Shown: positions 12,592 through 26,241, counted from the first letter of the stretch. The stretch is 64,000 nucleotides of DNA from Phymorhynchus buccinoides (GCA_017654935.2 CM065694.1:3797441-3861440); one strand, 5' to 3'. The notes: generated by a model not told the origin, from the sequence alone. Translations and numbers: made by a program.

Positions 12592-13096
12592 TCTCTCTCT
12601 CTCCCTCTCTCTGTCCTTCTCTCTTTTGCTCTTTCTTTCTCTTTCTAAAAAAATGAAAACATTGAATGTAACGGCGATCTTCTTTATGTTTCTTTGAATG
12701 TTAACAATTATGTCTAATTATGTTATACAAAATGCGTTTGATGATGAAATGTATTTATGCACATTCAATGGTTTAAAAAAAAGTTCATTAAAAAGGGGGG
12801 ATGTTCGTACGCGCTAGTCTCCTTGCTTTGCCCTGAACACACCTAGGGCATAGACTGGATCGGAAATCGAAACTGAGGTCATCATGAGAGCAAACACATA
12901 AGCACGCGCGCGCGCGCGCGCGCACACGCACGCGCACACACACACGCACACACACACACACACACACACATGTAGTCACATACACACGTGAATACATGCG
13001 CGCGTTCTTGTGAGTGTGTGTGTGTGTGTGCGTGCGCATATATATATCGATGGGAATGTTCGGTCTGTCCGACTGTCTATCCATCTGTCTGTGTGT

Positions 13097-13161
<65 letters not shown>

Positions 13162-13404
13162 ATCATGCCATGAGTTTATTGCGTCAGTTTCAATCTTTCA
13201 CTTCATCAGTAACTTTTATCACAGTCAAATTGCATTCGCGTTTTTAAAAAAAAAAAAAGTCGGTTGGGTTTCCGTCATGTGGCAGAACACTCTTGACAGC
13301 ATACCGGCAGCCAGCTCATCCGACAATCTCTTCATCGTCTTCGGCTCTGCAATATATATAATGGGAATGAAAAGAGGATGCACACAAACATGTTCATACG
13401 CACA

Positions 13405-13449
<45 letters not shown>

Positions 13450-13671
13450 TTTAGTTAAAAGAAATCATTATAAAGAAAAAGAAACAAAATCCAACAACGG
13501 CAAAGAAAATACAATTATATATAAATTGTCTGCCAAAAAAACCAATCTCGATCACCAATTTTTAGCAAAACTATAGACACAAATACACTACACATTGGCT
13601 TTGCAATTTGAATCTTCATGTACAGACACATAGTACTTGGCACTCGTAGCATAGGCTTCAGATCTTTAGAC

Positions 13672-13718
<47 letters not shown>
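12518..13718. repeat. Cluster of dinucleotide microsatellites
   Basis: CT repeats at 12518-12620, CG then CA alternation at 12904-12971, GT at 13015-13030, CT at 13098-13156, AC at 13405-13447 and CT at 13675-13718. The DNA between them is unremarkable. Confidence 0.95.
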
Positions 13719-13721
<3 letters not shown>

Positions 13722-13825
13722 TAGACTCTCCATACTCATAGTTCTGACTACACAAAGTACACCCGCGTAACCAGCTGGGCACAAAAGTAATACCCGGAGA
13801 GCAAGGTATGCAATGAAAATCTGAT

Positions 13826-14128
13826 TAACGTCTTCCGGTCTGGAACAGACACATATGGGACACTAGTAGATACAAAGATGGTGCGAACAATGTACTCAAT
13901 CATACATCTGTATCGTTAAAAATTCGGGACTTTCCTGGAGTTGCACTGCCTCCGGGCATTGCCTCCAGGATCGTTCCCACAGTTCTACTAATGTCCCATA
14001 TGTGTCTGTTTCAGACCGGAGGACGTTAAACGGATTTTCATCAAAGATGGTGGGAACGATCCTGAAGACAATGCCCGGGGGCAGTGCACGCCAGGAAAGT
14101 CCCGAATTTTTAACAATACAGATATGTA
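13826..14128. mobile_element. Family C elements, three partial copies in alternating orientation
   Basis: Diagnostic segments are CCGGTCTGGAACAGACACAT, ATGGTGGGAACGATCCTG, GGCAATGCCCG and AAAGTCCCGAATTTTTAAC. They appear plus at 13826-13888, minus at 13905-14034 and plus at about 14035-14128. Other copies are at 37703, 38040, 45409, 45790, 48018 and 52861. Confidence 0.8.
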
Positions 14129-14186
14129 AAGATAGCCAGGTATGCAACGCACTAGTCCCTCCTTTATACAGAAATGCAGTCACCAC

Positions 14187-14434
14187 TCACGGCCTCTCGC
14201 AGACGACGGCCGGTCTGTACGGCGTGCTGTAGATGTCTTCGCACCAGAGGTCGTTCCACTTGCCGTCGGCTGTCATCCACACGCAGTCCTCCCCAGAGCC
14301 GTTCTCGTGGGTCTTGGCGTCGTCAGGCTGGCCCCGGTTCCAGGGCAGGAAGGTGGCCTTCTGGTTGTTGCTGTTGAACACCCACTCCCCGTCCTTCACC
14401 AGGTCGTTGAGGCCGAGCCACACGCCGCTCAACC
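14187..14434 (-). CDS. CTL1 last exon: C-terminal half of a C-type lectin domain
   Basis: The acceptor GGGTGCAG|GGTTGAGC starts the exon in phase 1 and the frame ends at a TGA at 14187-14189. The product begins GLSGVWLGLND, the usual WLGL core of a CTLD. It carries QPD in the long loop, EDC (fourth cysteine), WND in the calcium-site strand, LWCE (fifth) and VVCERP (sixth) at the C-terminus. QPD with WND is the motif pair classically linked to galactose-type, calcium-dependent sugar binding; that specificity is inferred from family knowledge. Joined to exons 18520-18610 and 20282-20376 it completes a CTLD of about 143 residues with all six canonical cysteines. The protein is probably secreted and acts in recognition of surface sugars. 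The first, signal-peptide exon was not found. Confidence 0.92.
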
Positions 14435-14472
14435 CTGCACCCAAGTAATTATGGACATCTAGGGTAATGCGT

Positions 14473-14722
14473 GTGTAGCATTCTCAAAATGGATTTGTTC
14501 TCAACATGTCTGCGAAATCGATCATGACGTACCATCAAATTTTATTTGTTGTGTATTCGACACAAAATTGACCCTAAACCTATCCCTAAGCCTATCCCTA
14601 AGCCTATCCCTAACCCTGTCCCTAACCCTATTCCTAACCCTAACCCTATCTCTAACCCTAAACCTAACTCTTCGCACATGCGCAGACATGTTGAGAACAA
14701 ATCCATTTTGAGAATGCTACAC
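14473..14722. mobile_element. Foldback element: perfect 42-bp inverted repeat around telomere-like DNA
   Basis: 14473-14514 is the exact reverse complement of 14681-14722 (42 of 42). Between them lie a half copy of a MITE also seen at 32273-32477 and about 100 bp of CCCTAA-like units. It sits in the CTL1 intron, about 40 bp before the last-exon acceptor. Confidence 0.93.
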
Positions 14723-14824
14723 TTGTCTTCCATTTCATAGCAAAACTCTTAAAGGCTAGTAGAAGAAAGGAAGATTTTACGGCCTCGTGGCATATTATGC
14801 CCTTAGGGATAGGTTCTTGTGGTG

Positions 14825-14885
14825 CGGTAGCCAACCCTGCACCCATGTCATGGACATCTAGCGTAGCATTCTCAATGTAGTGGGG
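14825..14885 (-). repeat. Second copy of the CTL1 last-exon acceptor region
   Basis: This segment repeats the 14429-14480 sequence: the complement of a TGCAG|GGTTG acceptor, then GGACATCTAG, then TAGCATTCTCAA. It therefore carries a second acceptor-like site about 400 bp upstream of the real one. No CTLD coding sequence follows it. Confidence 0.75.
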
Positions 14886-15197
14886 CGGTAAGGGGTAAGG
14901 TTATGGGATAAGGATTGGAGGGTGTTGATAGCACACACACCATGCAGGCCAGAAACATATAGAGGAGCCAAGACAGTTGTTTGTACTGTGGTTTATTTAT
15001 GTACTAGGAGAGAAGACTAAGAAAGACAGCTAGGAAAGGCAGTGCACCAATAACAGCCTGAAAACACACAAAATTACACGCATTAATATAAACAAAGAAT
15101 AACAATGATTTATGCATAGCTGTAGGCTTTGCGCCATAGCACTCAATGTTAAATAACATGAGGAAATACACAGTCACAACAGTGGAAGGAGAGAACG

Positions 15198-15545
<348 letters not shown>

Positions 15546-15662
15546 ACACATATGCACACACATGCACACACACGCATGCACTCACACACTTCAGAAAACA
15601 AATGAAAACACAATCACTTAGCAATATCAATCCAATGTAAGATAAAAATTGACATAGTATTT

Positions 15663-17765
<2,103 letters not shown>

Positions 17766-17811
17766 TGAACGGAAAAGAAGATTTTAATATGGATGCAGAT
17801 GTTGTAAAAAC

Positions 17812-18165
17812 AAACAGTGGAAGGAGCTCACTGTATGACTTAAATAGCATGGCTAAACTGACACTGACACAAGCCTAGCTGGGGTTTGGAAACATAACAT
17901 AGGTTGGTGTTACCCTTACCTCATGCACAAACAGTGGAAGGAGCTCACTGTATGACTTAAATAGCATGGCTAAACTGACATTGACACAAGTCTAGCTGGG
18001 GTTTGGAAACGTAACATAGGTTTGTGTTACCCTTACCTCATGCACAAACAGTGGAAGGAGCTCACTGTATGACTTAAATAGCATGATTAAGCTGACACTG
18101 ACACAAGCCTAGCCGGGGTTTGGAAACATAACATAGGTTGGTTTTACACTTAACTCATGCACAAA
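17812..18165. repeat. 117-bp tandem repeat x 3
   Basis: Units start AAACAGTGGAAGGAGC at 17812, 17929 and 18046, with only a few differences between copies. Confidence 0.95.
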
Positions 18166-18203
18166 CAATTGAGTTTATGTGAGTTAACCCCAAACCAAGT
18201 ATT

Positions 18204-18429
18204 GTGACACTCACATCATCAGATGCTATGTTACTAAAAAAAATAGACTACACATCAAAGTATTAATAATTGCCTTTGATTGAGTTTCTTGCTATTTCAA
18301 CGGTGAACTCTCAATAGGCCTACATTTGTCTTGTCAGTTTTCCACTAAAAACTGCTCTTATTCAGCTTACTTTGATGTGCAGTAAGCTTATATTTGTACA
18401 AATATAGCATCTGATGATGTGAGTGTTAC
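18204..18429. mobile_element. Inverted-repeat element (MITE-like), about 226 bp
   Basis: The left arm GTGACACTCACATCATCAGA...GCTAT pairs with the right arm ATAGCATCTGATGATGTGAG...TTAC. An inner pair, ACACATCAAAGTA and TACTTTGATGTG, extends the hairpin. No ORF. Confidence 0.85.
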
Positions 18430-18519
18430 AAGTGTGAAAAGAAAGCGGCATGTGAGATTCCCAAACAGGTCAGGGGTTCCCTCAGAAGTGAGATAGGCAG
18501 AGGAAGAGGGCAGGTTTAC

Positions 18520-18610
18520 CTAGGGCGTTGACTTCCCCGGCAATGAAGTTGTTCTCATCCTGCGTGGTCACCTCCGCCATCTGGGAGTTGTGCAACAGGC
18601 GACAGTAGCT
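18520..18610 (-). CDS. CTL1 middle exon: first half of C-type lectin domain, helix region
   Basis: The exon is bounded by GGGTTTCAG|AGC (acceptor, phase 0) and CCCTAG|GTAAAC (donor, phase 1), and is 91 nt long. It encodes SYCRLLHNSQMAEVTTQDEN and a further NFIAGEVNAL. The cysteine is the third canonical CTLD cysteine, and AEVTTQDENNFI is the usual alpha-helix and strand segment. Its phase 0 start matches the end of exon 20282-20376, and its phase 1 end matches the start of exon 14187-14434. The three exons therefore form one gene despite introns of 4.1 and 1.7 kb filled with repeats. Confidence 0.9.
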
Positions 18611-18663
18611 CTGAAACCCACCCCAAATCTGACACCAGTAGGTTTGGACAAAATGGTCAACCT

Positions 18664-18820
18664 AGCTCGCCAATTTGACCGCCAGGTGGCAACCAACTCA
18701 CTAGGGGCTTATCTCGTGATATCTTTCCCTCCCTCTCTCTCTCTTTATCCCCAACTAAGAATAGAGAGAGGGTTAGCCCCACTCGAGCGCTTGCCAACTG
18801 GCGGTCAAAACAGCCAGCTA
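18664..18820. mobile_element. Inverted-repeat element with CGCCAGGTGGC-type ends
   Basis: AGCTCGCCAATTTGACCGCC at the left pairs imperfectly with the TTGCCAACTGGCGGTCAAAA arm at 18791-18818. It resembles the smaller palindrome at 23798-23888. Confidence 0.65.
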
Positions 18821-19036
18821 AGCTGCTCATTGGGTTCCATTCAGCCACAAGAATGTGCGGATATCCGTAGCCTAGTGAATTAACTCGACTTGAACCTTTT
18901 CTGAGCACAGTAGTGAACAACGTTGTTTGTTTGTTTGTTTTAGTTGAATTAACTGAAAATGATCCGGATGGAATGTCTTAAGTGTGAAGAGGAAAACGTC
19001 CCAAGCATATAAATGGCTAAAATCAAATCAGGGAGA

Positions 19037-19469
19037 AAGGCGGCAGAGTGGTTAAGACGTTCGTCTGCCAAATGTAATGCGTGACTGCAGCGTGAGTGAC
19101 CCGGGTTCGAATCCCGGCCTCGCGCTTTCTTTATAGTATGACAGGAAAATCGAACTGAACGTCCAGTTCTTCGGATGGGGACTTAAAGCTAGTCTGACCC
19201 GTGCGCTTTACGCACGTAAAAATCCCACGGCAGTTGAAAGTCGGTAAGAGCAGGGAGAAATCCCGCTGCCTGGTATGGCCAAATTGATAGCTAGGTTTTC
19301 CAAGTGTGCCCACACCCCCTCCTCACCCTGTGCCCTCCCCCAAAAAAAAAAAAATTGGGTAGGCGCTGCACTTGCGGCGACGCGCTCTCCGGGGGAGAGC
19401 AGCCCGAATTTCACAGAGATAAGTCTCTGTGACTAGAATGTACCAAATACCAAAAATACCCCAAAAAAC
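19037..19469 (+). mobile_element. tRNA-derived SINE
   Basis: The head reads like a tRNA promoter: box A in GGCAGAGTGGTTAAGACG and box B in GGGTTCGAATCCCGG, with a long variable region as in Ser/Leu-type tRNAs. A SINE-like body follows (CGCACGTAAAAATCCCACGG and a GTCTCTGTGA stretch). The 3' end runs into a GA tract. It is not a functional tRNA gene because no closed acceptor stem is visible. Confidence 0.8.
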
Positions 19470-19555
<86 letters not shown>

Positions 19556-19780
19556 GGGAGAGAGAGAGGGGGGGTGAGAGAGAGGGAGAGGGAGAGAGAG
19601 AGGGAGAGAGAGAGAGAGAGAGGGGTGAGGGAGAGGGAGAGATAGGGAGAGAGAGAAAGAGGGAGAGAGAGAGAGAGGGGGGTGAGAGAGAGGGAGAGAG
19701 AGAGAGAGAGAGAGAGGGAGGGAGAGAGAGAGAGAGAGAGAGAGGTAGAGAGAGAGAGGAGAGGGAGGAGAGAGAGAGGA

Positions 19781-19818
<38 letters not shown>

Positions 19819-19995
19819 TGAGAGAGAGGGAGAGAGAGAGAGAGGGGGGGTGAGAGAGAGGGAGAGGGAGGGAGAGAGAGAGAGAGGGGGGGTGAGAGAG
19901 AGGGAGAGGGAGAGAGAGGGAGAGAGAGAGAGAGAGGGGGGGTTGGGAGAGAGGGAGAGAGAGAGAGAGGGGGGGGGGTGAGAGAGAGGGAGAGG

Positions 19996-20043
<48 letters not shown>

Positions 20044-20054
20044 CGAGAGAGAGA

Positions 20055-20111
<57 letters not shown>

Positions 20112-20133
20112 AGAGAGAGAGAGAGAGAGGGAG
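19470..20133. repeat. Giant (GA)n/(G)n tract, about 660 bp
   Basis: GA repeats with GGG and GGGGGGTG interruptions occurring at roughly 40-60 bp intervals, suggesting a higher-order repeat inside the tract. Long open frames across it are artefacts of composition. Confidence 0.97.
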
Positions 20134-20281
20134 AGCTCCTTGGTCCAGTCAAAATGTGCTCCTGTTGTTTGCAACACAAACATATTTTTGACACAGAATG
20201 CTTTCCTGTCACAATTCTAAGCTAGTACTTAATGGCCCACTATGTATATAGCTTATGTCCACGGCTTTCTTTAGTCTTCAC

Positions 20282-20376
20282 CTGTGCAGTGGTCCAGGGC
20301 ACCACGTCGTTGAGGAAAACATAGCAGGAGTTTTCAAAACGAACCCAGTGCTCAGGACACTTGGCCCGTGCCCCTC
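20282..20376 (-). CDS. CTL1 upstream CTLD exon: N-terminal strand region
   Basis: The exon is flanked by CATTGCAG|GAGGGG (acceptor, phase 1) and GCACAG|GTGAAG (donor, phase 0), 95 nt. It encodes GARAKCPEHWVRFENSCYVF and then LNDVVPWTTAQ. CPEHW and SCYVF carry the first two cysteines of a long-form CTLD, and PWTTAQ leads directly into SYCRLL of exon 18520-18610. The preceding exon must end in phase 1. A signal-peptide exon of the type at 9300-9519 would fit, but none is visible between here and 31740. Confidence 0.9.
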
Positions 20377-20630
20377 CTGCAATGACAGAGAATGTGACAG
20401 CACGCAGTTTGCTTCTGATTTATCACAAAATGGCAGTCGATTCCGAGTAACGAACAGTTTGCAGCCAATTTAAATTTTCTGCGAAAATATTGTTTGATCT
20501 TCAAAGGGGTCTTTCTCTGAATATATGGAAATTATTATTCTTTGGAGCTCCCTAAGGCATCTTGCAACACAAAAAACAAAAAACAACATTGTAGCCTTTC
20601 ATGCAATAAATCTTTTTTTTCATAAACTAG
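20377..20630. other. CTL1 upstream intron or flank
   Basis: No recognisable exon or repeat. Confidence 0.4.
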
Positions 20631-23600
20631 AAGGTGAAAAGGTGGAAAGTGTGGAGTGTTAGTGGTTGTTGTAGGCAGTGAGTGAGTTCACAATGATCCC
20701 CAGCTGTAGTGTAGGTGAAAAGGTGGAAAGTGGGAAGTGTTAGTGGTTGTTGTAGGCAGTGAGTGAGTTCACAATGATCCCCAGCTGTAGTGTAGGTGAA
20801 AAGGTGGAAAGTGGGGAGTGTTAGTGTTTGTTGTAGGCAGTGAGTGAGTTCACAATGATCCCAAGCTGTAGTGTAGGTGAAAAGGTGGAAAGTGGGGAGT
20901 GTTAGTGGTTGTTGTAGGCAGTGAGTGAGTTCACAATGATCCCCAGCTGTAGTGTAGGTGAAAAGGTGGAAGGTGGGGAGTGTTAGTGGTTGTTGTAGGC
21001 AGTGAGTGAGTTCACAATGATCCCCAGCTGTAGTGTAGGTGAAAAGGTGGAAGGTGGGAAGTGTTAGTGTTGTTGTTGTAGGCAGTGAGTGAGTTCACAA
21101 TGATCCCCAGCTGTAGTGTAGGTGAAAAGGTGGAAGGTGGGGAGTGTTAGTGTTGTTGTAGGCAGTGAGTGAGTTCACAATGATCCCCAGCTGTAGTGTA
21201 GGTGAAAAGGTGGAAGGTGGGGAGTGTTAGTATGTTGTTGTAGGCAGTGAGTGAGTTCACAATGATCCCCAGCTGTAGTGTAGGTGAAAAGGTGGAAGGT
21301 GGGAAGTGTTAGTGTTGTTGTAGGCAGTGAGTGAGTTCACAATGATCCCCAGCTGTAGTGTAGGTGAAAAGGTGGAAGGTGGGGAGTGTTAGTGGTTGTT
21401 GTAGGCAGTGAGTGAGTTCACAATGATCCCCAGCTGTAGTGTAGATGAAAAGGTGGAAGGTGGGGAGTGTTAGTGGTTGTTGTAGGCAGTGAGTGAGTTC
21501 ACAATGATCCCCAGCTGTAGTGTAGGTGAAAAGGTGGAAGGTGGGGAGTGTTAGTGGTTGTTGTAGGCAGTGAGTGAGTTCACAATGATCCCCAGCTGTA
21601 GTGTAGGTGAAAAGGTGGAAGGTGGGAAGTGTTAGTGTTGTTGTAGTAGGCAGTGAGTGAGTTCACAATGATCCCCAGCTGTAGTGTAGGTGAAAAGGTG
21701 GAAGGTGGGAAGTGTTAGTGGTTGTTGTAGGCAGTGAGTGAGTTCACAATGATCCCCAGCTGTAGTGTAGGTGAAAAGGTGGAAGGTGGGGAGTGTTAGT
21801 GGTTGTTGTAGGCAGTGAGTGAGTTCACAATGATCCCCAGCTGTAGTGTAGGTGAAAAGGTGGAAGGTGGGGAGTGTTAGTGGTTGTTGTAGGCAGTGAG
21901 TGAGTTCACAATGATCCCCAGCTGTAGTGTAGGTGAAAAGGTGGAAGGTGGGAAGTGTTAGTGTTGTTGTAGTAGGCAGTGAGTGAGTTCACAATGATCC
22001 CCAGCTGTAGTGTAGGTGAAAAGGTGGAAGGTGGGAAGTGTTAGTGTTGTTGTAGGCAGTGAGTGAGTTCACAATGATCCCCAGCTGTAGTGTAGGTGAA
22101 AAGGTGGAAGGTGGGGAGTGTTAGTGTTGTTGTAGGCAGTGAGTGAGTTCACAATGATCCCCAGCTGTAGTGTAGGTGAAAAGGTGGAAGGTGGGAAGTG
22201 TTAGTGGTTGTTGTAGGCAGTGAGTGAGTTCACAATGATCCCCAGCTGTAGTGTAGGTGAAAAGGTGGAAGGTGGGAAGTGTTAGTGTTGTTGTAGGCAG
22301 TGAGTGAGTTCACAATGATCCCCAGCTGTAGTGTAGGTGAAAAGGTGGAAGGTGGGGAGTGTTAGTGGTTGTTGTAGGCAGTGAGTGAGTTCACAATGAT
22401 CCCCAGCTGTAGTGTAGGTGAAAAGGTGGAAGGTGGGGAGTGTTAGTGGTTGTTGTAGGCAGTGAGTGAGTTCACAATCATCCCCAGCTGTAGTGTAGGT
22501 GAAAAGGTGGAAGGTGGGGAGTGTTAGTGGTTGTTGTAGTAGGCAGTGAGTGAGTTCACAATGATCCCCAGCTGTAGTGTAGGTGAAAAGGTGGAAGGTG
22601 GGGAGTGTTAGTGGTTGTTGTAGGCAGTGAGTGAGTTCACAATGATCCCCAGCTGTAGTGTAGGTGAAAGGGTGGGAAGTGTTAATGTTGTTGTTGTAGG
22701 CAGTGAGTGAGTTCACAATGATCCCCAGCTGTAGTGTAGGTGAAAAGGTGGAAGGTGGGAAGTGTTAGTGGTTGTTGTAGGCAGTGAGTGAGTGAGTTCA
22801 CAATGATCCCCAGCTGTAGTGTAGGTGAAAAGGTGGAAGGTGGGAAGTGTTAGTGGTTGTTGTAGTAGGCAGTGAGTGAGTTCACAATGATCCCCAGCTG
22901 TAGTGTAGGTGAAAAGGTGGAAAGTGGGGAGTGTTAGTGGTTGTTGTCGGCAGTGAGTGAGTTCACAATGATCCCCAGCTGTAGTGTAGGTGAAAAGGTG
23001 GAAGGTGGGAAGTGTTAGTGTTTGTTGTAGGCAGTGAGTGAGTTCACAATGATCCCCAGCTGTAGTGTAGGTGAAAAGGTGGAAGGTGGGGAGTGTTAGT
23101 GGTTGTTGTAGGCAGTGAGTGAGTTCACAATGATCCCCAGCTGTAGTGTAGGTGAAAAGGTGGAAGGTGGGGAGTGTTAGTGGTTGTTGTAGGCAGTGAG
23201 TGAGTTCACAATGATCCCCAGCTGTAGTGTAGGTGAAAAGGTGGAAGGTGGGGAAGTGTTAGTGGTTGTTGTAGGCAGTGAGTGAGTTCACAATGATCCC
23301 CAGCTGTAGTGTAGGTGAAAAGGTGGAAGGTGGGGAGTGTTAGTGGTTGTTGTAGGCAGTGAGTGAGTTCACAATGATCCCCAGCTGTAGTGTAGGTGAA
23401 AAAGGTGGAAGGTGGGAAGTGTTAGTGTTGTTGTAGGCAGTGAGTGAGTTCACAATGATCCCCAGCTGTAGTGTAGATGAAAAGGTGGAAGGTGGGGAGT
23501 GTTAGTGGTTGTTGTAGGCAGTGAGTGAGTTCACAATGATCCCCAGCTGTAGTGTAGGTGAAAAGGTGGAAGGTGGGGAGTGTTAGTGGTTGTTGTAGGC

Positions 23601-23652
23601 AGTGAGTGAGTTCACAATGATCCCCAGCTGTAGTGTAGGTGAAAAGGTGGGA
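20631..23652. repeat. Minisatellite, about 37 copies of an 81-bp unit
   Basis: Each unit contains AGGTGAAAAGGTGGAAG, TGTTAGTG, GGCAGTGAGTGAGTTCACAA and TGATCCCCAGCTGTAGTGT. I counted 37 occurrences of the CACAATGATCCCC core (one reads AATCATCCCC). Units vary mainly in the GTGGTTGTTGTAG segment. Short minus-strand frames through it are by-products, since length changes break any long frame. Confidence 0.97.
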
Positions 23653-23797
23653 GTAAAATAAAAACCGGCTTCCGTCAGCTGCGGAGTGCGAGCTCTTTGT
23701 AAACTCAGGCTTTTTGGTGACAGACATAACATACCCCCTGCGGCTGTTGTGGCCTGCCTCTGTGCCCATCAAGTTGTGAGCTACATATTGGTCAACT

Positions 23798-23888
23798 TAG
23801 GACGCTAATTTCACCGCCCGGGGGCAATTAAACCCGTAGGCCCCTACTGGTTTGATTGCCCCCTGGCGGTGAAATGTGTGTGTCCTAA
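23798..23888. mobile_element. Short palindromic element
   Basis: ATTTCACCGCCCGGGGGCAA pairs with TTGCCCCCTGGCGGTGAAAT, with outer TAGGAC and GTCCTA. Confidence 0.85.
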
Positions 23889-24210
23889 GCTGTTCTGTTA
23901 AGTAAAGCCTTCAACCATGCGTAACTCCAGTAACCGTTGACCACAAACCCTGAATAGCCTTTATGGGTTGAGAAGCGAGAGTGTATGTGTGTGTCCTAAG
24001 CTGTTCTGTTAAGTAAAGCCTTCAACCATGCGTAACTCCAGTAGCCGTTGACCACAAACCCTGAATAGCCTTTATGGGTTGAGAAGCGAGAGTGTATGTG
24101 TGTGTCCTAAGCTGTTCTGTTAAGTAAAGCCTTCAACCATGCGTAACTCCAGTAACCGTTGACCACAAACCCTGAATAGCCTTTATGGGTTGAGAAGCGA
24201 GAGTGTATGT
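23881..24210. repeat. 111-bp tandem repeat x 3
   Basis: Units start TGTCCTAAGCTGTTCTG at 23881, 23992 and 24103 and are nearly identical. The first unit overlaps the end of the palindromic element. Confidence 0.95.
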
Positions 24211-24312
24211 GCGTGCATGCATGTGGGCGTTTGAGTGACGGTCTACAGCCATGCCAAATATACACAAAATGATTTTATCACTTTTCGTGAGAGACTGACA
24301 GACAAAACAATA

Positions 24313-24444
24313 GGGGAAGACGGAGTAAAACGCTAACATTAACACTCGTCTCATGGGCAAAATGTGACTGAAATTTGCTTTATTTCATGAGATAATTGTC
24401 ATGGGCTTCTTACCCGCCCATGGGCTTTTTACCCCGTATTACCC
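24313..24444. mobile_element. MITE family A, internally deleted copy
   Basis: It starts GGGGAAGACGGAGTAAAACG and passes straight to the internal AACACTCGTCTCATGGG segment. Most of the left arm is therefore missing, while the right arm is complete. Flanked by TA on both sides. Confidence 0.88.
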
Positions 24445-24997
24445 TACGTAACACTAACACCACGATTAAATTTAACAACACACACGAATACCTAAAAACT
24501 CACCAGAAATGCTTAAGAGCAAAACATGAAGAAAGAAAATGCAACCGTTCGATGTTCGTCTCATATCGTTGTTTGCTGTTACGCCCGCGCCATAAAAGTA
24601 AACATGAAAAAAGCGTCTGTTGCCAGTTAGAAAGTGTTACAGTTTAACCGTAATGGGATTTAAGCAGAGTTTCTCATGTGTGGCGTTCCACGGAGCTCTG
24701 TACTATAATCCCAAGCAACACCCTTCTCTCTACCCTCTTGGTGACAGCGTTCTGAATATTCCGCGACATCCTCGTTTGGAGGTTGTTGTCTGCGAAATGT
24801 CAACATGATGCCCGCCATGATCTGACTAATTTTTATTTTCCATAATACACTTAGAGCTAGAACTGTACAGAAATTCCCTGTTGTAGTTACAATCTGGTAC
24901 AATCTCACCATTTTCTGCGTAACTGTGACTCTTTTTCCAAATTCTATATCGATTTCTAATTAAAGACAGAAAAGGTCGCTTGCTAATCAAAGGCATA
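24445..24997. other. Noncoding spacer
   Basis: No convincing coding region or RNA gene. Confidence 0.4.
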
Positions 24998-25243
24998 GGG
25001 GAAGACGGGGTAAAAAGCGCATGGGCGGGTAAGAAGCCCACCCCAATTATCTCATGAAATAAAGAACATTTCAGTCAAATTTGCCCATGAGACGAATGCT
25101 AGACATTAACGCTCGTCTCATGGGCAAAATGAGACTGAAAACGCTCGTCTCATGGGCAAAATTAGACTGAAATTTGCTTCATTTCATGAGATAATTGGGG
25201 TGGGCTTCTTACCCGCCCATGCGCTTTTTACCCCGTCTTCCCC
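24998..25243. mobile_element. MITE family A, copy with internal tandem duplication
   Basis: Both arms are nearly perfect (GGGGAAGACGGGGTAAAAAG and its complement). The centre carries two copies of a roughly 32-bp segment containing ACGCTCGTCTCATGGGCAAA. TA flanks both ends. Confidence 0.93.
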
Positions 25244-25520
25244 TATCTGTTTAAACAAAAGTTAGTATATATCCCAGTGCCGTTGTCTAAAGACGCAAAA
25301 TTGGAGCGTTTTACTCGCATAGAGCGCTAGGTGTGTTTAATTACGCAGTGGTTAGCATTATTATACCTGATCTTTATCTTAATCTTGAAGTCTGGAATAA
25401 CAAGTGAACGTGAACAATCTGTCTTGTCAAGATAAAGAAACAAAGAGAAGTATGTGTGCCTAAATAGTCCATGTACTCAGAAAGATATTGAACTGGAGTT
25501 GAACATAATTCGATTGAACT

Positions 25521-25629
25521 GGGCGTGTGATCATCATGAGTGCGTCTTAGCCAGTCAACACGGGTTTCATCTAATTTACATACTACTACCCGTGTTGACT
25601 GTCTAAGGCGCACTCATGATAAAACGCCC
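25521..25629. mobile_element. Inverted-repeat element, about 110 bp
   Basis: TCATGAGTGCGTCTTAG and AGTCAACACGGGT on the left pair with ACCCGTGTTGACTGTCTAAG and CGCACTCATGA on the right; outermost GGGCGT pairs with ACGCCC. Confidence 0.88.
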
Positions 25630-26139
25630 TGGGTGTTTTTGTAGCCTCTTGTATGGAGGTTATGATCTTGCTTTAGTTTCTTTATGAACACATTTTCTTT
25701 CTTTTTTAAAAGAAAAAAGAAGAAAAAAGGTTCAATGGCTTTCATAAAATAATGTGACTCTTCAACAATTCTTATGAAAATATAGTCGTAGGTTTGTTTT
25801 TAAAGTTGTTTATGTTGGATGGTTTTAATTCATAATCCTTTGGAGAAAAGGTATTAGGGACAACCACATTACTTAATATGGACTTCTCTGTTTGTGTGTC
25901 TCGCACTGTGTCTCCGTATCTGTCTGTCTCTGACTCTCCATGATTCTCTCTCTCTTTCTCATTGCTTTTGTTTGCTAATGTAGGCCTACTTTCATAATAA
26001 CAAACAAAACAATTATGATGGAGTGTGTTGAGACCATGTTTTATTAGAATTTGTTCGCTTTCTTTTCTGTTTTTGCCTATGTGTTTGCTTATGTTAACGG
26101 CAAGTATGAAAAATGGCTACTACTTTAAGCTAATACTTT
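25630..26139. other. AT-rich noncoding DNA
   Basis: Nothing recognisable beyond A- and T-rich runs. Confidence 0.4.
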
Positions 26140-26169
26140 TACCGTTGTCAAATAAAAGTTCATTTCATT

Positions 26170-26239
<70 letters not shown>
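26140..26239 (+). mobile_element. Retroposon 3' tail with (CT)n array
   Basis: TCAAATAAAAGTTCATTTCATTTCAT, a short-unit tail, continues directly into CT repeats at 26173-26238. Confidence 0.65.

Positions 26240-26241
<2 letters not shown>

Noticed and set aside
14560..14680. CCCTAA-like array as a chromosome end or fusion point
   Set aside because: It is short and degenerate, lies inside a foldback element, and recurs in the MITE at 32273-32477.
19037..19125. Functional tRNA gene
   Set aside because: Boxes A and B are present, but no acceptor-stem pairing is visible and a SINE body follows.
19323..20212. Open frames of up to 286 codons on both strands
   Set aside because: Pure GA/CT composition; any such tract is open in several frames.
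20631..23652. Possible CRISPR-like array
   Set aside because: Units are contiguous and nearly identical, with no unique spacers; it is a eukaryotic minisatellite.
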